DNA of 64,000 nt, taken from NCBI GenBank assembly GCA_023525915.1, contig CP026657.1, forward strand, positions 4,054,001 through 4,118,000, given 5' to 3'. Position numbers and translations under genes: made by a program. The notes under the pieces are model-generated. The model searched no databases and was not told the DNA's origin. It worked only from the letters and a program-made list of their open reading frames with translations. The DNA is from Acetispira formosa (nom. nud.) (GTDB lineage Bacteria; Desulfobacterota; Desulfarculia; Adiutricales; Adiutricaceae). Shown piece after piece: positions 32,219-41,794 of this stretch (positions are counted from its first letter, which is position 1; each line of letters opens with the position of its first letter).

Positions 32219-32845
32219 ATGACCGAGAATACGAAAAAAAAGGGCCGTCTGTTTGTCCTCAGTGCGCCGTCAGGTTCAGGCAAATCAACTGTCAAGGAAC
32301 TGGTGATGCGGCGTCTGCCGGATCTGGTTTATTCCGTATCTTACACCACCAGAAATCCCCGGCCCGGCGAGGTTGACGGGCGTGATTACAATTTTGTGGT
32401 CAATGAGAAATTCAGAGCCATGATCGACGAAGGGGATTTTCTGGAATGGGCCGAAGTTTTCGGCCGTTTTTATGGCACCGGCCGACATTGGGTGGAAGAC
32501 CGGCTGGCCGCGGGTAATGATGTTCTGGCCGATCTTGACGTTCTGGGCGCGTCCTCTGTGAAAAAGCAGATGCCAGAGGCCACCCTGATATTTATGGTGC
32601 CGCCGTCGGCCATTGAGTTGGGCCGCCGTCTGGCCGGGCGGAACACTGAAACTGTGGAAGAGGCGCGCAACCGTCTGGCCAGGGCCAGGTCGGAAATAGA
32701 TCGACGCCATGTCTATGATTTTCTGGTGATTAACGATGATCTGGAAACCGCCGCCAGCGAGATGATTGAAATTATTGAACACGGGCGCGGCCGCTCCATG
32801 TCGGAGATGGAAAATTTCTGGCCGGTATTTTTTGAGGGACTATGA
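32219..32845 (+). CDS. gmk: Guanylate kinase
   Basis: A 208-residue enzyme phosphorylating GMP to GDP. The P-loop is APSGSGKST (residues 16-24), the GMP-binding region VSYTTRNPRPGEVDGRDYNFV and the lid region ARARSEIDRRHVYDF. Length is normal. The stop overlaps the next start by four bases (ATGA at 32842), so the two genes are translationally coupled. Confidence 0.95.
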   Translation: MTENTKKKGRLFVLSAPSGSGKSTVKELVMRRLPDLVYSVSYTTRNPRPGEVDGRDYNFVVNEKFRAMIDEGDFLEWAEVFGRFYGTGRHWVEDRLAAGNDVLADLDVLGASSVKKQMPEATLIFMVPPSAIELGRRLAGRNTETVEEARNRLARARSEIDRRHVYDFLVINDDLETAASEMIEIIEHGRGRSMSEMENFWPVFFEGL

Positions 32846-33714
32846 AACCGGATTATTCAGGGAAAAAAAAGCGGCGTGAGGCACAGCCGCCGGAGCGCTC
32901 CATCATTCTTAAACCCGGTCCCGCACCGGCGACAGAAGATGCGGCCGTGTCTGAAGAAATGCCGGAAGCCAATGGACATAGCGAGGTGGTGGGCGGGCTG
33001 AACGCTGTTCTGGCCGCTCTGAACCACCGGCCGCGCAGTTGCCGCACGGTCATGGTGGCCGAAGGCCGCCATCGTAACGCCGCCCTGGACGAAATATTCA
33101 ACCTCATCCGTCGGCATGGGCTGGGTTACCGGACCGTGCCGCGCCAGGCTCTGGACCGGACCTATGGACGACCGGGTCATCAGGGTGTGGTGGCACTGTT
33201 TGACCGCCGCGATTATCTGTCGTTTGAGGATTTTCTGGATACCCTCCCGCCGGAGGGGCCGGTGATGCTCCTGGCTCTCGATCAAGTGGAAGATCCCGGC
33301 AACCTGGGCGCCTTGATGCGTAGTGCCCTGGCTTTTGGCGCGGCCGGGGTCATCGTCCCCAGGGAGCGCTCGGCCGCGCTCACCCCAACGGCAGTCAACG
33401 CGGCGGCCGGGGCGGCGGAAGTTCTGCCCCTCATCCGGGTGGTCAATCTTCGTCGCAGTCTGGAAGTTTTGCAGAAATGCGGTTTCTGGCTGGCCGCCGC
33501 CGAAGAGGACGGCGAGACGGATCTTTTCAGCTTTGAATTTCCCGAGCGGCTGGTGATGGTTCTAGGATCTGAGGGCCGGGGGGTCAGTCCGAACATAAAA
33601 AAAACCTGCGATTACCTGTTGGCCATCCCGCAGGAACGCAATCATGTGGCTTCGCTCAACGTATCGGTGGCCGGGGCTATTTTTATGTGTGAGTTTTTCA
33701 GGCGTTTTCGCTAG
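32842..33714 (+). CDS. rlmB: TrmH/SpoU-family 23S rRNA 2'-O-methyltransferase (RlmB-like)
   Basis: A 290-residue SPOUT enzyme that methylates ribose in rRNA using S-adenosylmethionine. After a basic, disordered N-terminal 45 residues comes the substrate-binding domain (VVGGLNAVLAALNHRP, HQGVVALFD), then the knotted catalytic domain with LDQVEDPGNLGALMRSALAFG, VLGSEGRGVSP and IPQERNHVASLNVSVAG. The family is certain; which rRNA base is modified is an assumption from similarity to RlmB. It ends tail to tail with dgt, the two stop codons sharing CTAG. Confidence 0.88.
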   Translation: MKPDYSGKKKRREAQPPERSIILKPGPAPATEDAAVSEEMPEANGHSEVVGGLNAVLAALNHRPRSCRTVMVAEGRHRNAALDEIFNLIRRHGLGYRTVPRQALDRTYGRPGHQGVVALFDRRDYLSFEDFLDTLPPEGPVMLLALDQVEDPGNLGALMRSALAFGAAGVIVPRERSAALTPTAVNAAAGAAEVLPLIRVVNLRRSLEVLQKCGFWLAAAEEDGETDLFSFEFPERLVMVLGSEGRGVSPNIKKTCDYLLAIPQERNHVASLNVSVAGAIFMCEFFRRFR

Positions 33715-34769
33715 TTTTCAACTGGCCAGCATTGGGGGAGAAACAGATCCTGATGCACTTGAAGGGCGTAGCGGTCGGTCATTCCGGCGATGAAGTCACA
33801 GACGTCCCATTCCGCCTGGGGGCTGGGCCTTGAGGCCGCAGCCGGATAGTATCTTGTCAGTAAAGTCTTATCGCGCAGAAATTCCTCAAAAAGATTGATC
33901 AGAATTTTATCGGCCTTTTCCATGCTCCGGTCGAGTTTGGGATGACGATAGACGTTTTGGTAGAGAAACTCCCGCAGGTCATTCATGTTTTGTTCCATGG
34001 CCGGGGAGAAAGCCAGGGTGAGTTTATCATCTTCAATCTGGCTGTTGGTCAGAAGGTCGTCCACCATCGCCCCTATTCTGGTGGAGCCGCGGTGACCAAA
34101 GGTTTCTCTGAAAGTGAGGGGTACATCATCCTGAATCAAAAGGCCGGAACGCAGGGCGTCATCAAGGTCGTGGGCCAGATAGGCGATGATGTCGGAAACC
34201 CGGACCAGCTGCCCTTCCAGGGTGGCCGGGGCGCACCCTTCCGGGGCGAAGATGGGGCCGCCGCCTTTGGAGTGTTTCAGAATGCCGTCACGCACCTCTC
34301 TGGTCAAGTTTAGTCCCTGGCCTTCCTTTTCCAGATAGTCAACGACTCTGAGGCTTTGTTCCTGATGTTTGAAGCCGCCTGGCCGCAGTTTGTTCAGCAC
34401 CCTTTCGCCGGAGTGGCCGAAAGGGGTGTGGCCTAGGTCATGGCCCATGGCAATGGCTTCGGTGAGATCTTCATTGAGGCCCAGAGCATGAGCCAGAGTA
34501 CGGGATATCTGGCCGACTTCCAGGGTGTGGGTGAGGCGTGTGCGATAGTGGTCACCGGCCGGATTGATGAAGACCTGGGTTTTATAGGCCAGACGGCGGA
34601 ATGCTTTGCAGTGAATGATGCGGTCACGATCCCGCTGGAAAGCGGTGCGGAAGGGGCAGGGGGCCTCTTCCGCCGCGCGTTCAGCTTCGCGGGATTTGGC
34701 GGCGAAGGGAGCCAGAATCTGAAATTCGCGTTGCTCCGCCGCTTCCCTGACGATTGCCTTGGTGGTCAT
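33711..34769 (-). CDS. dgt: dGTPase-like HD-domain nucleotide hydrolase
   Basis: A 352-residue HD-domain enzyme of the deoxyguanosinetriphosphate triphosphohydrolase-like family, which removes triphosphate from dNTPs. The metal ligands are in RLTHTLEVGQISRTLA, GHDLGHTPFGHSGE and SDIIAYLAHDLDDAL. PCPFRTAFQRDRDRIIHCKAFRRL is the usual N-terminal stretch. The ATG at 34769 overlaps the stop of the upstream response regulator gene (TGATG), so the two are coupled. That pairing is unusual. Confidence 0.9.
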   Translation of the reverse strand: MTTKAIVREAAEQREFQILAPFAAKSREAERAAEEAPCPFRTAFQRDRDRIIHCKAFRRLAYKTQVFINPAGDHYRTRLTHTLEVGQISRTLAHALGLNEDLTEAIAMGHDLGHTPFGHSGERVLNKLRPGGFKHQEQSLRVVDYLEKEGQGLNLTREVRDGILKHSKGGGPIFAPEGCAPATLEGQLVRVSDIIAYLAHDLDDALRSGLLIQDDVPLTFRETFGHRGSTRIGAMVDDLLTNSQIEDDKLTLAFSPAMEQNMNDLREFLYQNVYRHPKLDRSMEKADKILINLFEEFLRDKTLLTRYYPAAASRPSPQAEWDVCDFIAGMTDRYALQVHQDLFLPQCWPVEN

Positions 34770-35125
34770 CAATCTGAGAGGAGTTCTGAAATTTTGCTTT
34801 TCAGTTCCGCAAGGTCGAAACTTTTGATGACATATTGATCGGCGGCAATGGATTTTATGTCGTCTTTGAACGTATCATAGGCCGAGCAGAGGATTACCGG
34901 CAGATCATAGAATTTATTGCGAATATCCTGAAGAAGGTCCAGGCCGTTGTAATCCACCATTTTGATGTCCAGAACCACCAGATCCGGCTTTTCAGTTTCG
35001 ATTCGTTCCAGAAGGTTCAAGCCGCCTTCGGCGGTAATAACTTCGTAGCCTTCTTCGGTCAATTCTTCGCTGTAAAGCATTCTGATATGGGCTTCGTCAT
35101 CGACAACCAGGATTTTCTTTGACAT
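34769..35125 (-). CDS. Single-domain response regulator
   Basis: A 118-residue receiver domain (MSKKILVVDDEAHIRMLY; phospho-acceptor Asp in VVLDIKM; switch residues in ILCSAYD; Lys in YVIKSFD). AAGGAGAT precedes the ATG at 35125. There is no output domain, so it must work through a partner. It is co-translated with dgt; no histidine kinase is nearby. Compared with cheY at 18657 it is a different subfamily, closer to Spo0F-like relay regulators. Confidence 0.85.
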   Translation of the reverse strand: MSKKILVVDDEAHIRMLYSEELTEEGYEVITAEGGLNLLERIETEKPDLVVLDIKMVDYNGLDLLQDIRNKFYDLPVILCSAYDTFKDDIKSIAADQYVIKSFDLAELKSKISELLSD

Positions 35126-35277
35126 TTCGGATCTCCTTAAGGGACGTTTACCGGCAAGGCCGCCTGAACACTGGCGGTCCGTTTGTAACCGGCTCATTTT
35201 TGAAATTATCATTATACCAGACTGCAGCCAACCCGGCAACTGGAGTGATGATTTTCCTTGAAAGAAAAGAAGGCAAT

Positions 35278-36106
35278 GGAGTGCGGCCTTTGGCCGCGCG
35301 ATTTAAAGGACTTGGCCTGATGGCCAACCAGAGGGTTCCACCCTCTGGACTCCGGCTGGGGGAGGGCCCACGCGGGCCCTACCCCAGACCCCACCCGCGC
35401 CAAGGGGCAAGCCCCTTGGAACCCCAAGAGGTCAGGGTCAGATTCAACTTTCTTCTTCCCGCATCGCCGCAACTCGCTTCGGGTACGAAGCTCAGACAAG
35501 CGGCGACGCTTCATACAGCTTCCGCTTTAGGTGCTTTTAGGTTGCTTCACGTCGAGCTGCTACAGCTTTCTATAGGCGGCCTCATCGGCCGAGTGATAGT
35601 TCACGTATGTTCGGCTTAAATCAGCCACCCCTTAAAGGCCCTTTCCAGTGCTGTTAGTCCGTCTCTCCTCCACCTATCGCTTTTCAATGAGTTGCTCATT
35701 AAAAAAAGACGGCCAAGTCTCACCGTTACAGCACTGGAAAAACTATTGGAAGGGAAGAAGTAATCAGCCGAACATACGTGAAACAACAATCATTCAATGA
35801 AGCTGCCTATTACAAAATGTAACAGCCCAATGTGAAGCGGCCGACAGCGGTTAGAGAGAAAGCGGTAAGAAGCGTCGCCGCTTGTCTGAGCTTCGTACTC
35901 GAAGCGAGTTGCGGCGATGCGGGAAGAAGAAAGTTGAATCTGACCCTGACCTCTTGGGGGGGTCCAGGGGGCTCCGCCCCCCTGGCGCGGGTGGGGTCTG
36001 GGGTAGGGCCCGCGTGGGCCCTCCCCCAGCCGGAGTCCAGAGGGTGGAACCCTCTGGTTGGCCTTTCAGGCCAAGTCCTTTAATTGCGCGGCCGTAGGCC
36101 GCATTC
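35278..36106. repeat. Foldback element F, copy 2 (about 830 bp)
   Basis: Reverse-complement copy of 21018-21849. The left end is GGAGTGCGGCCTTTGGCCGC and the right end GGCCGTAGGCCGCATTC. The inner repeats GTATGTTCGGCT (near 35605) and AGCCGAACATAC (near 35765) and the central AATGAGTTGCTCATT hairpin (about 35686-35700) are kept. It ends 8 bases before the tkt stop codon. It contains no convincing gene; short frames inside it reflect the repeated arms. Confidence 0.85.
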
Positions 36107-36114
36107 CCTTTTTC

Positions 36115-38118
36115 CTACAAGCTTTCAACCAGGGCGGCTACATTTTCCGCCGTAAATCCCATCTCCTTAAACACGCGTTCAGCCGGAGCGGACGCGCCAA
36201 AGCTTTCAATGGAAAGACATTTGCCGTCATTACCGGTATAACGCTCCCAGCCCATTGAAATGCCGGCCTCCACAGATAAACGCTTCTTCACCTCTCGCGG
36301 AAGCACCTCATCACGATAGGCGGCAGACTGTTCATTAAACAGCTCCCAGGAGGGCATGGATACAACCCGCACCTTACGCCCCTTTTGGGTCAGGAGCTTC
36401 TGGGCTTCCAGGGCCAACGACACCTCAGAACCACTGGCCATGATGAGCGCCTCCGGCGCTCCGCCCTCAGCTTCGGACAGAATGTAGCCACCCTTCTCCG
36501 GGCCGCCGATCACCGAAGGAAAATCATCAGGATGGAGAGTCGGCAGATTCTGACGCGAAAGGGCCAGGGCCGTGGGGCCTTTGCGCTTGACGGCCACACG
36601 CCAGGCGGCAACCGTTTCATAGCCGTCCGCCGGGCGAATCATCGCCAGGCCGGGAATGGCCCGCAAAGCGGCCAAATGCTCTATCGGCTGATGCGTCGGC
36701 CCATCCTCACCCACACCGATGCTGTCATGGGTGAAAATGAAAGTGGCGGGCAACTTCATCAGCGAGGCCAGCCTCAAAGCCGGACGCACGAAATCCGAAA
36801 ATACCATAAAGGTTGCGCCATAGGGCCGTATGCCGCCATAAAGGGCCATGCCGTTGACCGCCGCCCCCATAGCTTCCTCACGCACCCCAAAATGAATATT
36901 GCGGCCGGAAGGCGTGTGCGCACTGAAAGAGCCGCCATCATCTATCGATGACTTGTTGGAGGGGGAGAGATCCGCACTGCCGCCAATGAGTTCCGGTATT
37001 TGCGCGGCCAGAGCATTCAAGGCCTGCCCGGAAGCGATACGGGTAGCCATGGCCTTGCCCTTTTCAAAGGACGGCAGTCCGTCAGCCCACCCTTCAGGCA
37101 GTTCACCCGCCAGACGGCGCTTCAGTTCAGCCGCCTCAACTGGATAAGCCTTCTCATAGGCCGCTAGTTTTTCGCCCCAGCTATTATAGGCCTCCAAATG
37201 GGGCTGGCTCAGGGTTTTGAAATTTTCATAAACCCGCTCATCTACCGTAAACTCTTGATCTTCAGGATAACCGTAAAAAGCCCGGGTGGCCTTGATGGCC
37301 TCTGACCCCAGCGGTTCACCGTGGGCTTTGGGCGAATCTGCTTTTGGGCTGCCCGCGCCGATCTTGGTCTTCACCATGATAAGGCTTGGGTGCTCCTTGT
37401 CGGCGACGGCATTTTCAATAGCCATATAAATGGAACCTAAATCTTCACCCTCGGTCACCACGATAACCTGCCAGCCGTAGGCCAGGAAACGGCCGCGCAC
37501 ATCTTCTGTAAAGGCCAGGCCGGTGCGCCCTTCAATGGTGATGCTGTTGTCGTCATAGAGATAGATGAGGTTGCCCAGTGACAAAGTCCCGGCCAGAGAG
37601 GCCGCCTCGGACGACACACCCTCCATCAGGTCGCCATCGGAAACAATGGCGTAGACCTTGTGATCGAAAAGGTTGAATTCAGGGCGGTTGAAGCGGTCGG
37701 CCATCATTTTTTCAGCCATGGCCATGCCCACGCCCATGGCAAAACCATGCCCCAGGGGGCCGGTGGTGGCGTCAACACCGGGCGTGTGCCCATGCTCAGG
37801 GTGGCCGGGAGTCAGGCTGCCCCACTGACGGAAATCCTTCAATTCATCCAGACTCAGACCGTAACCGGCCAGGTGCAGCCAGGCGTAAAGTAAAGCCGAA
37901 CCATGCCCGGCCGAAAGAATGAAGCGGTCGCGGTCAGGCCAGGCCGGATCGGCCGGATTGTGCTTCAGGAAACGGCTCAAAAGGACATAGGCCATTGGCG
38001 CAGCGCCCAGAGGAAGGCCCGGGTGCCCGCTTTTGGCCTTTTCCACCATGTCCGCGGCCAGTAGACGCATGGTGTTGACGGAAGCCTGATCTTTACGGTT
38101 GAATGATGGGACTGCCAT
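36115..38118 (-). CDS. tkt: Transketolase
   Basis: A 667-residue thiamine-diphosphate enzyme of the non-oxidative pentose phosphate pathway. Motifs include the N-terminal [21 protein letters not shown], the ThDP/Mg segment [18 protein letters not shown]-like (VSDGDLMEG...NNS equivalent DDNSITIEG), and the pyrimidine domain [19 protein letters not shown] with the catalytic Glu. The C-terminal domain holds [13 protein letters not shown]. The start at 38118 follows AAGGGG; an upstream frame start at 38154 is less likely. It is monocistronic, with foldback element F2 directly downstream. Confidence 0.95.
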   Translation of the reverse strand: MAVPSFNRKDQASVNTMRLLAADMVEKAKSGHPGLPLGAAPMAYVLLSRFLKHNPADPAWPDRDRFILSAGHGSALLYAWLHLAGYGLSLDELKDFRQWGSLTPGHPEHGHTPGVDATTGPLGHGFAMGVGMAMAEKMMADRFNRPEFNLFDHKVYAIVSDGDLMEGVSSEAASLAGTLSLGNLIYLYDDNSITIEGRTGLAFTEDVRGRFLAYGWQVIVVTEGEDLGSIYMAIENAVADKEHPSLIMVKTKIGAGSPKADSPKAHGEPLGSEAIKATRAFYGYPEDQEFTVDERVYENFKTLSQPHLEAYNSWGEKLAAYEKAYPVEAAELKRRLAGELPEGWADGLPSFEKGKAMATRIASGQALNALAAQIPELIGGSADLSPSNKSSIDDGGSFSAHTPSGRNIHFGVREEAMGAAVNGMALYGGIRPYGATFMVFSDFVRPALRLASLMKLPATFIFTHDSIGVGEDGPTHQPIEHLAALRAIPGLAMIRPADGYETVAAWRVAVKRKGPTALALSRQNLPTLHPDDFPSVIGGPEKGGYILSEAEGGAPEALIMASGSEVSLALEAQKLLTQKGRKVRVVSMPSWELFNEQSAAYRDEVLPREVKKRLSVEAGISMGWERYTGNDGKCLSIESFGASAPAERVFKEMGFTAENVAALVESL

Positions 38119-38283
38119 GATATAACCCCTTGTTTTTATTATCCCGCCGCGCAATCGCCAGAACTGGCGGGGGCTGCGGCCGTTGGTTGTGGGAAACGGA
38201 CTTCATAATATCACACCGGCCGTTTGAAAGACAACTTTAGATACTCAGGCTCAACAGTATTTTGTGATGAGGCCGCCATCAGC

Positions 38284-38311
38284 TTGACAAGTCTTCATAC
38301 TTCAGTATAAT
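38284..38311 (+). promoter_or_regulatory. Sigma70-type promoter of the FNT gene
   Basis: TTGACA (38284-38289), a 16-base spacer and TATAAT (38306-38311) are both perfect consensus hexamers. The promoter lies about 165 bases before the FNT start codon, leaving a long leader. Confidence 0.75.
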
Positions 38312-38328
38312 TTAGCGAATCCGCTAAA
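38311..38328. promoter_or_regulatory. Palindromic operator candidate at the FNT promoter
   Basis: TTTAGCG-AATC-CGCTAAA is a perfect 7+7 bp inverted repeat that begins at the last base of the -10 box, where a bound repressor would block transcription initiation. A matching regulator was not identified. Confidence 0.55.
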
Positions 38329-38475
38329 AGATGACCCCCCCTTTTTTATCATAATATCTCATCTTTATCTTATATTTATATAGTGTTGCTGTGCCGCGGC
38401 AGTCAAAGGTGTTGTTTGCGTTCCAACTGCCCGGTCTGAAAACAGCGGCCGGTTTCAAAAAGAGAGGAAAGGTCT

Positions 38476-39357
38476 ATGGGCTATATCAAATCACCGGCGG
38501 AGTGCACCGGTTCAGTGTGCGCCATCGGACAAGGTAAATCACAGGCCATGTTGGGCCGGTCGCTTTATCAGGGAGTGCTGGCCGGGGCCTACATCGGCCT
38601 TGGCGGTATTCTGGCCATTAAAGTGGCCGCCGGAATGCCGTTCGAATACTGGGGAAATATTCAGAAACTGGTCTTCGGGGCGCTCTTCCCGGTCGGCCTT
38701 CTGCTGGTTCTCCTGACCGGCGGCGACCTGTTCACCGGCAACTGTATGTATATGCCCTCAGCTGTTGCCACTAGAAAATGCGGCCTCACCGGCCTTTTAA
38801 GAAATTGGGGCACATCCTATGGCAGCAATTTCGTGGGCGGCCTTCTGGTCGCCTATTTCCTGGGGCTGGCGGCCGGAATCTTTTTTGACAGGATTGACGG
38901 CGCCATGCCTCTGGCCAACTACGCGGTCAATTTGGCCAATGCGAAATGTTCCCTGCCCTGGGAGGTGGCTTTTATCCGGGGAGTAGGCTGCAACTGGCTG
39001 GTTTGCCTGGCTATATTCATATCGCTGGCCGCCCCGGACGCTGTTTCCAAAGTAGTGCTGATCTGGCCGCCGGTCACCGCTTTCGTGGCTTTGGGTTTTG
39101 AACACAGCGTCGCCAATATGACCTTTATTCCACTGGGAATTTTTCTTGGCGAAAGCCAGGCCTATCTGAACAGCGTCGATCCTTTGCCACTGACCGCCAC
39201 CTGGTCTTCCATGCTGTTTAATAACCTCATTCCCGTCACTTTGGGCAATATTGCCGGGGGTGGTTTGCTGGCGCTGATGGTCAGGGCCTATCCCGCCGCC
39301 GGAGCCGTTCAGACGGGTGCCGATAAGGCTATGGATAAGGGCACGGCGGTTTTATAA
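38476..39357 (+). CDS. Formate/nitrite transporter (FNT) family channel
   Basis: A 293-residue inner-membrane protein with six hydrophobic helices. FNT signatures are GVLAGAYIGLGGILAIK, LTGGDLFTGNCMYM, the half-helix region RGVGCNWLVCLAIF and GFEHSVANMTFIP, whose His is the central pore residue. The family conducts formate, nitrite or hydrosulfide. Homologs of the FocA type contain similar DLFTGN motifs, so formate is a reasonable guess. AGAGGAAAGG precedes the start. A consensus promoter with a palindromic operator lies upstream. Confidence 0.9.
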   Translation: MGYIKSPAECTGSVCAIGQGKSQAMLGRSLYQGVLAGAYIGLGGILAIKVAAGMPFEYWGNIQKLVFGALFPVGLLLVLLTGGDLFTGNCMYMPSAVATRKCGLTGLLRNWGTSYGSNFVGGLLVAYFLGLAAGIFFDRIDGAMPLANYAVNLANAKCSLPWEVAFIRGVGCNWLVCLAIFISLAAPDAVSKVVLIWPPVTAFVALGFEHSVANMTFIPLGIFLGESQAYLNSVDPLPLTATWSSMLFNNLIPVTLGNIAGGGLLALMVRAYPAAGAVQTGADKAMDKGTAVL

Positions 39358-39465
39358 GTCTCTATGCTAAAGAAATAAAGGTTGACTTTAACTCTTATTC
39401 TTTATAAACTTTTATTGGTTGGCATAAATATTTGCTGGCAAAATAAAGAAAAGGGAGTAGAGATT

Positions 39466-39861
39466 ATGAAAAAAATAATGGTCGCCTCAATGGCAATGGT
39501 TCTCGGTCTGATGCTGCTGCCCGCTTTGGCCATGGCCAGTCCCGTCACTGTACATAACAATACTGGCTCCACCATCGTGGGTTATGCCTATTCCGACTCC
39601 GGTCGCAACACCTGGCACGATGTGGCCATGGTTAAAGAGGGCATGATGCCTGGTGAGGCCGCTGTTGAAATGGTCAACACTCCGATGGTTCCCATTCGTA
39701 TCGGCCAGGGCCAGAGCTTTGTTCTGGACGTGCCCAACAATTATGACCGGTTCGATCTGCGTGTTGTGTATGAAGATGAATCCCGCCACGAATACATGAA
39801 CCTCAAGAACAGCCACCTGCCCAACATCCGGCTGAATTCTGACGAGGCGGTGATGTATTAA
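39466..39861 (+). CDS. Small secreted hypothetical protein
   Basis: A 131-residue protein I do not recognise. The signal peptide is MKKIMVASMAMVLGLMLLPALAMA; the mature part (SPVTVHNNTGSTIVGYAYSD ...) looks like a compact beta-sandwich, with VHNNTGSTI resembling the opening strand of small periplasmic domains. GGGAG lies 8 bases before the ATG at 39466. It follows the FNT gene by 108 bases and has its own strong terminator. Confidence 0.7.
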   Translation: MKKIMVASMAMVLGLMLLPALAMASPVTVHNNTGSTIVGYAYSDSGRNTWHDVAMVKEGMMPGEAAVEMVNTPMVPIRIGQGQSFVLDVPNNYDRFDLRVVYEDESRHEYMNLKNSHLPNIRLNSDEAVMY

Positions 39862-39904
39862 TCTTGTCGGCCTTCAATGGCTGAAAGGCCAAACGGCTTA
39901 CAGA

Positions 39905-39938
39905 AACGCGCGCCTGACACATCAGGCGCGCGTTTTTT
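39905..39938 (+). terminator. Rho-independent terminator
   Basis: A 13 bp perfect stem (AACGCGCGCCTGA, 39905-39917, with 39922-39934), a CACA loop and a run of six T. It ends the FNT/secreted-protein unit. Confidence 0.9.
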
Positions 39939-40075
39939 ATGCTTCCGCCGCCTGCGTTATCAAACGCGGCCAGCAGTGGATACCGCGAAATCCGGGGGGA
40001 GTGAAATGTTTGGGATAGAGGACCTGGGCGGGCTTTTGGCGGCCCCCCAAGCCGGACTTGCCGGTCTGCTATGGA

Positions 40076-41470
40076 TTACCGGGCCGATATGAGCCCGGCC
40101 GCATATTCCAGTGCCGCCTCTTTGGTGGTAATAATTCCCTCATCAGACGCCTCTTCGATTAATCGCAAAAGACGGCCAATCTCCGGCCCCGGCGGCAGAC
40201 CGAAATGACCGATCAGGTCCCGGCCCATCAACAGCGGCGGCGGACTGTCGGCCCGCCCGCCCAGCGGAGCCAGAAATTCTTGCAGCGACATTGGGAATCT
40301 GCCCATCTCCGGCCCCCGTCCGTTCCAATCCGCGGCCGCAATGGCCCAGAAATCAATCAGGTCGCATTCCGGCGACAAGCGTCGGGCCAGCCGCCGCAAG
40401 GCCTTGGGCGAGACAATCTGAAAAGCCAGATCCATGTGGCGCTCCACCAGCTTCAGAACCGGCCGAATGATTTTCGGCGGCGTTTTGATTGATTCCAGAA
40501 AATTCAGGGCCAGCGGCGGCCCAGCCTGGGCATGGCCCCGCGATACCCACTTGCCATCTACCATCTGGGTCACCACTGGTTTGGCTATATCATGAAGCAA
40601 CGCGGCCAGGGTCAATACCTGACGGTCCGCCCCCTCCGGCAGTTCCAGCTCTCTCATGGCTTTCACTACCATCACCGTATGCACCCAGGCGTCGCCTTCC
40701 GGGTGAAAACGCTCATTCTGGGGCGTTTTCGGAAGTTCAGCCAGGTCCGGCCAGAAATTCAACAAACCGCTGTCCTTCATAAAATCCAAGCCCAGATGAG
40801 GTTTGGCGCTGAGGCACCACTTGCGCCATTCCGGCCACAGCCGCTCCGGCGGAACGGTTTTCAACAAGCCCGCCGCCGCCTCCGTGGCCGCCAAAAAATC
40901 CATTTGGGCGGTAAATTCGAAGCGGGAAACCAGCACCATCGCCCGCATCACCCGCACCGGGTCCATTTCCAAGGCTCTGGCGCCGCACAGCCGAAGGTTC
41001 CGACGCTCTGCATCGGGAACCCCGCCCAGTGGATCTTCAAGCCGTTCCGTCAGAGGGTCAAAATAGACAGCGTTGACAGTGAAGTCCCGGGCAATCGCGT
41101 CATCCATCAGGCTGGCTTCCGAAGAGAACTCCGCCTCACTTCCGTTCAGCCGCCGGGCCGGACTGACTTCCAACAGATCCGGCGGCAGCGACAGGTGGGC
41201 AATGGAATCTTCCTTTTCCCGTTCCATTGAGGTGCGGCGGCCCACGGCCCTGGCCGCGCCAAAGGGAGCCAGGGCCGCCAAAATTTCTTTCAGCGGCAGG
41301 CCCAAAACCACCAGGTCGGAATCCTTCAACGTATCCGGTTCGTGGTTGTCGGTCTCCGCCCCCAGCAAACAATCACGCACCCGGCCGCCAACCAGGAACA
41401 GCCGTCCCCCGGCAAGATGAATGGCCTCAGCCACAGCTTTGAATTTTTCCATATCAGTATGGGACAGCAC
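40076..41470 (-). CDS. CCA tRNA nucleotidyltransferase/poly(A) polymerase family with HD domain
   Basis: A 464-residue class II nucleotidyltransferase. The head contains LVGGRVRDCLLG and the catalytic DSDLVVLG (DxD), then RDFTVNAVYFDP and the neck region DPVRVMRAMVLVSRF. A C-terminal HD domain follows with HTVMVVKAM, LHDIAKP and VERHMDLAF. CCA-adding enzymes of this type repair or build tRNA 3' ends; poly(A) polymerases share the fold. The GTG at 41470 has AAGAGG about 11 bases upstream; an ATG six codons later (41452) is an alternative. Confidence 0.88.
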   Translation of the reverse strand: MLSHTDMEKFKAVAEAIHLAGGRLFLVGGRVRDCLLGAETDNHEPDTLKDSDLVVLGLPLKEILAALAPFGAARAVGRRTSMEREKEDSIAHLSLPPDLLEVSPARRLNGSEAEFSSEASLMDDAIARDFTVNAVYFDPLTERLEDPLGGVPDAERRNLRLCGARALEMDPVRVMRAMVLVSRFEFTAQMDFLAATEAAAGLLKTVPPERLWPEWRKWCLSAKPHLGLDFMKDSGLLNFWPDLAELPKTPQNERFHPEGDAWVHTVMVVKAMRELELPEGADRQVLTLAALLHDIAKPVVTQMVDGKWVSRGHAQAGPPLALNFLESIKTPPKIIRPVLKLVERHMDLAFQIVSPKALRRLARRLSPECDLIDFWAIAAADWNGRGPEMGRFPMSLQEFLAPLGGRADSPPPLLMGRDLIGHFGLPPGPEIGRLLRLIEEASDEGIITTKEAALEYAAGLISAR

Positions 41471-41794
41471 AGTTATAAAGCCTCTTAATTCCAGGTCAGA
41501 TTTTTAAGATGGTCTCAGGCGGAGCATCTAAGATTTGTCCATAAATGACATTATACTTTTCCTGAAGTCTGGTGGCAATGAAATGGAACCGGCGGAATTT
41601 GTTCTCGGCGGAATCGGAATCCCTGACAATCCGTGGCCATAGAAGCGTTGTTCAGTATGGATTTCAACCTCCCTCTTTCAAGCGATGGCTCTGCAATTAA
41701 CTTTCGGCTATATTGCATTTATTTCTGTTTTGGAGTATTTTAATGGGCTGAACCTTTTAGATTCATCCCATTATCTTTAAGAAAACGGTAAATT
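41471..41794. other. Divergent intergenic region
   Basis: 324 bases between the CCA-enzyme gene (-) and the TPR gene (+). It should contain two divergent promoters. AT-rich spots such as GACATTATACT (about 41547) and GGCTATATTGC (about 41706) could be -10 regions, but no paired -35 is convincing. No repeat was recognised. Confidence 0.35.

Noticed and set aside
35119-35619. 166-codon frame over foldback element F2
   Set aside because: Most of it is translated from the repeat arm, and similar frames arise from every arm of F in several directions.
39877-40092. Small plus-strand frame after the secreted protein gene
   Set aside because: It contains the strong terminator at 39905-39938 and overlaps the end of the CCA-enzyme gene.
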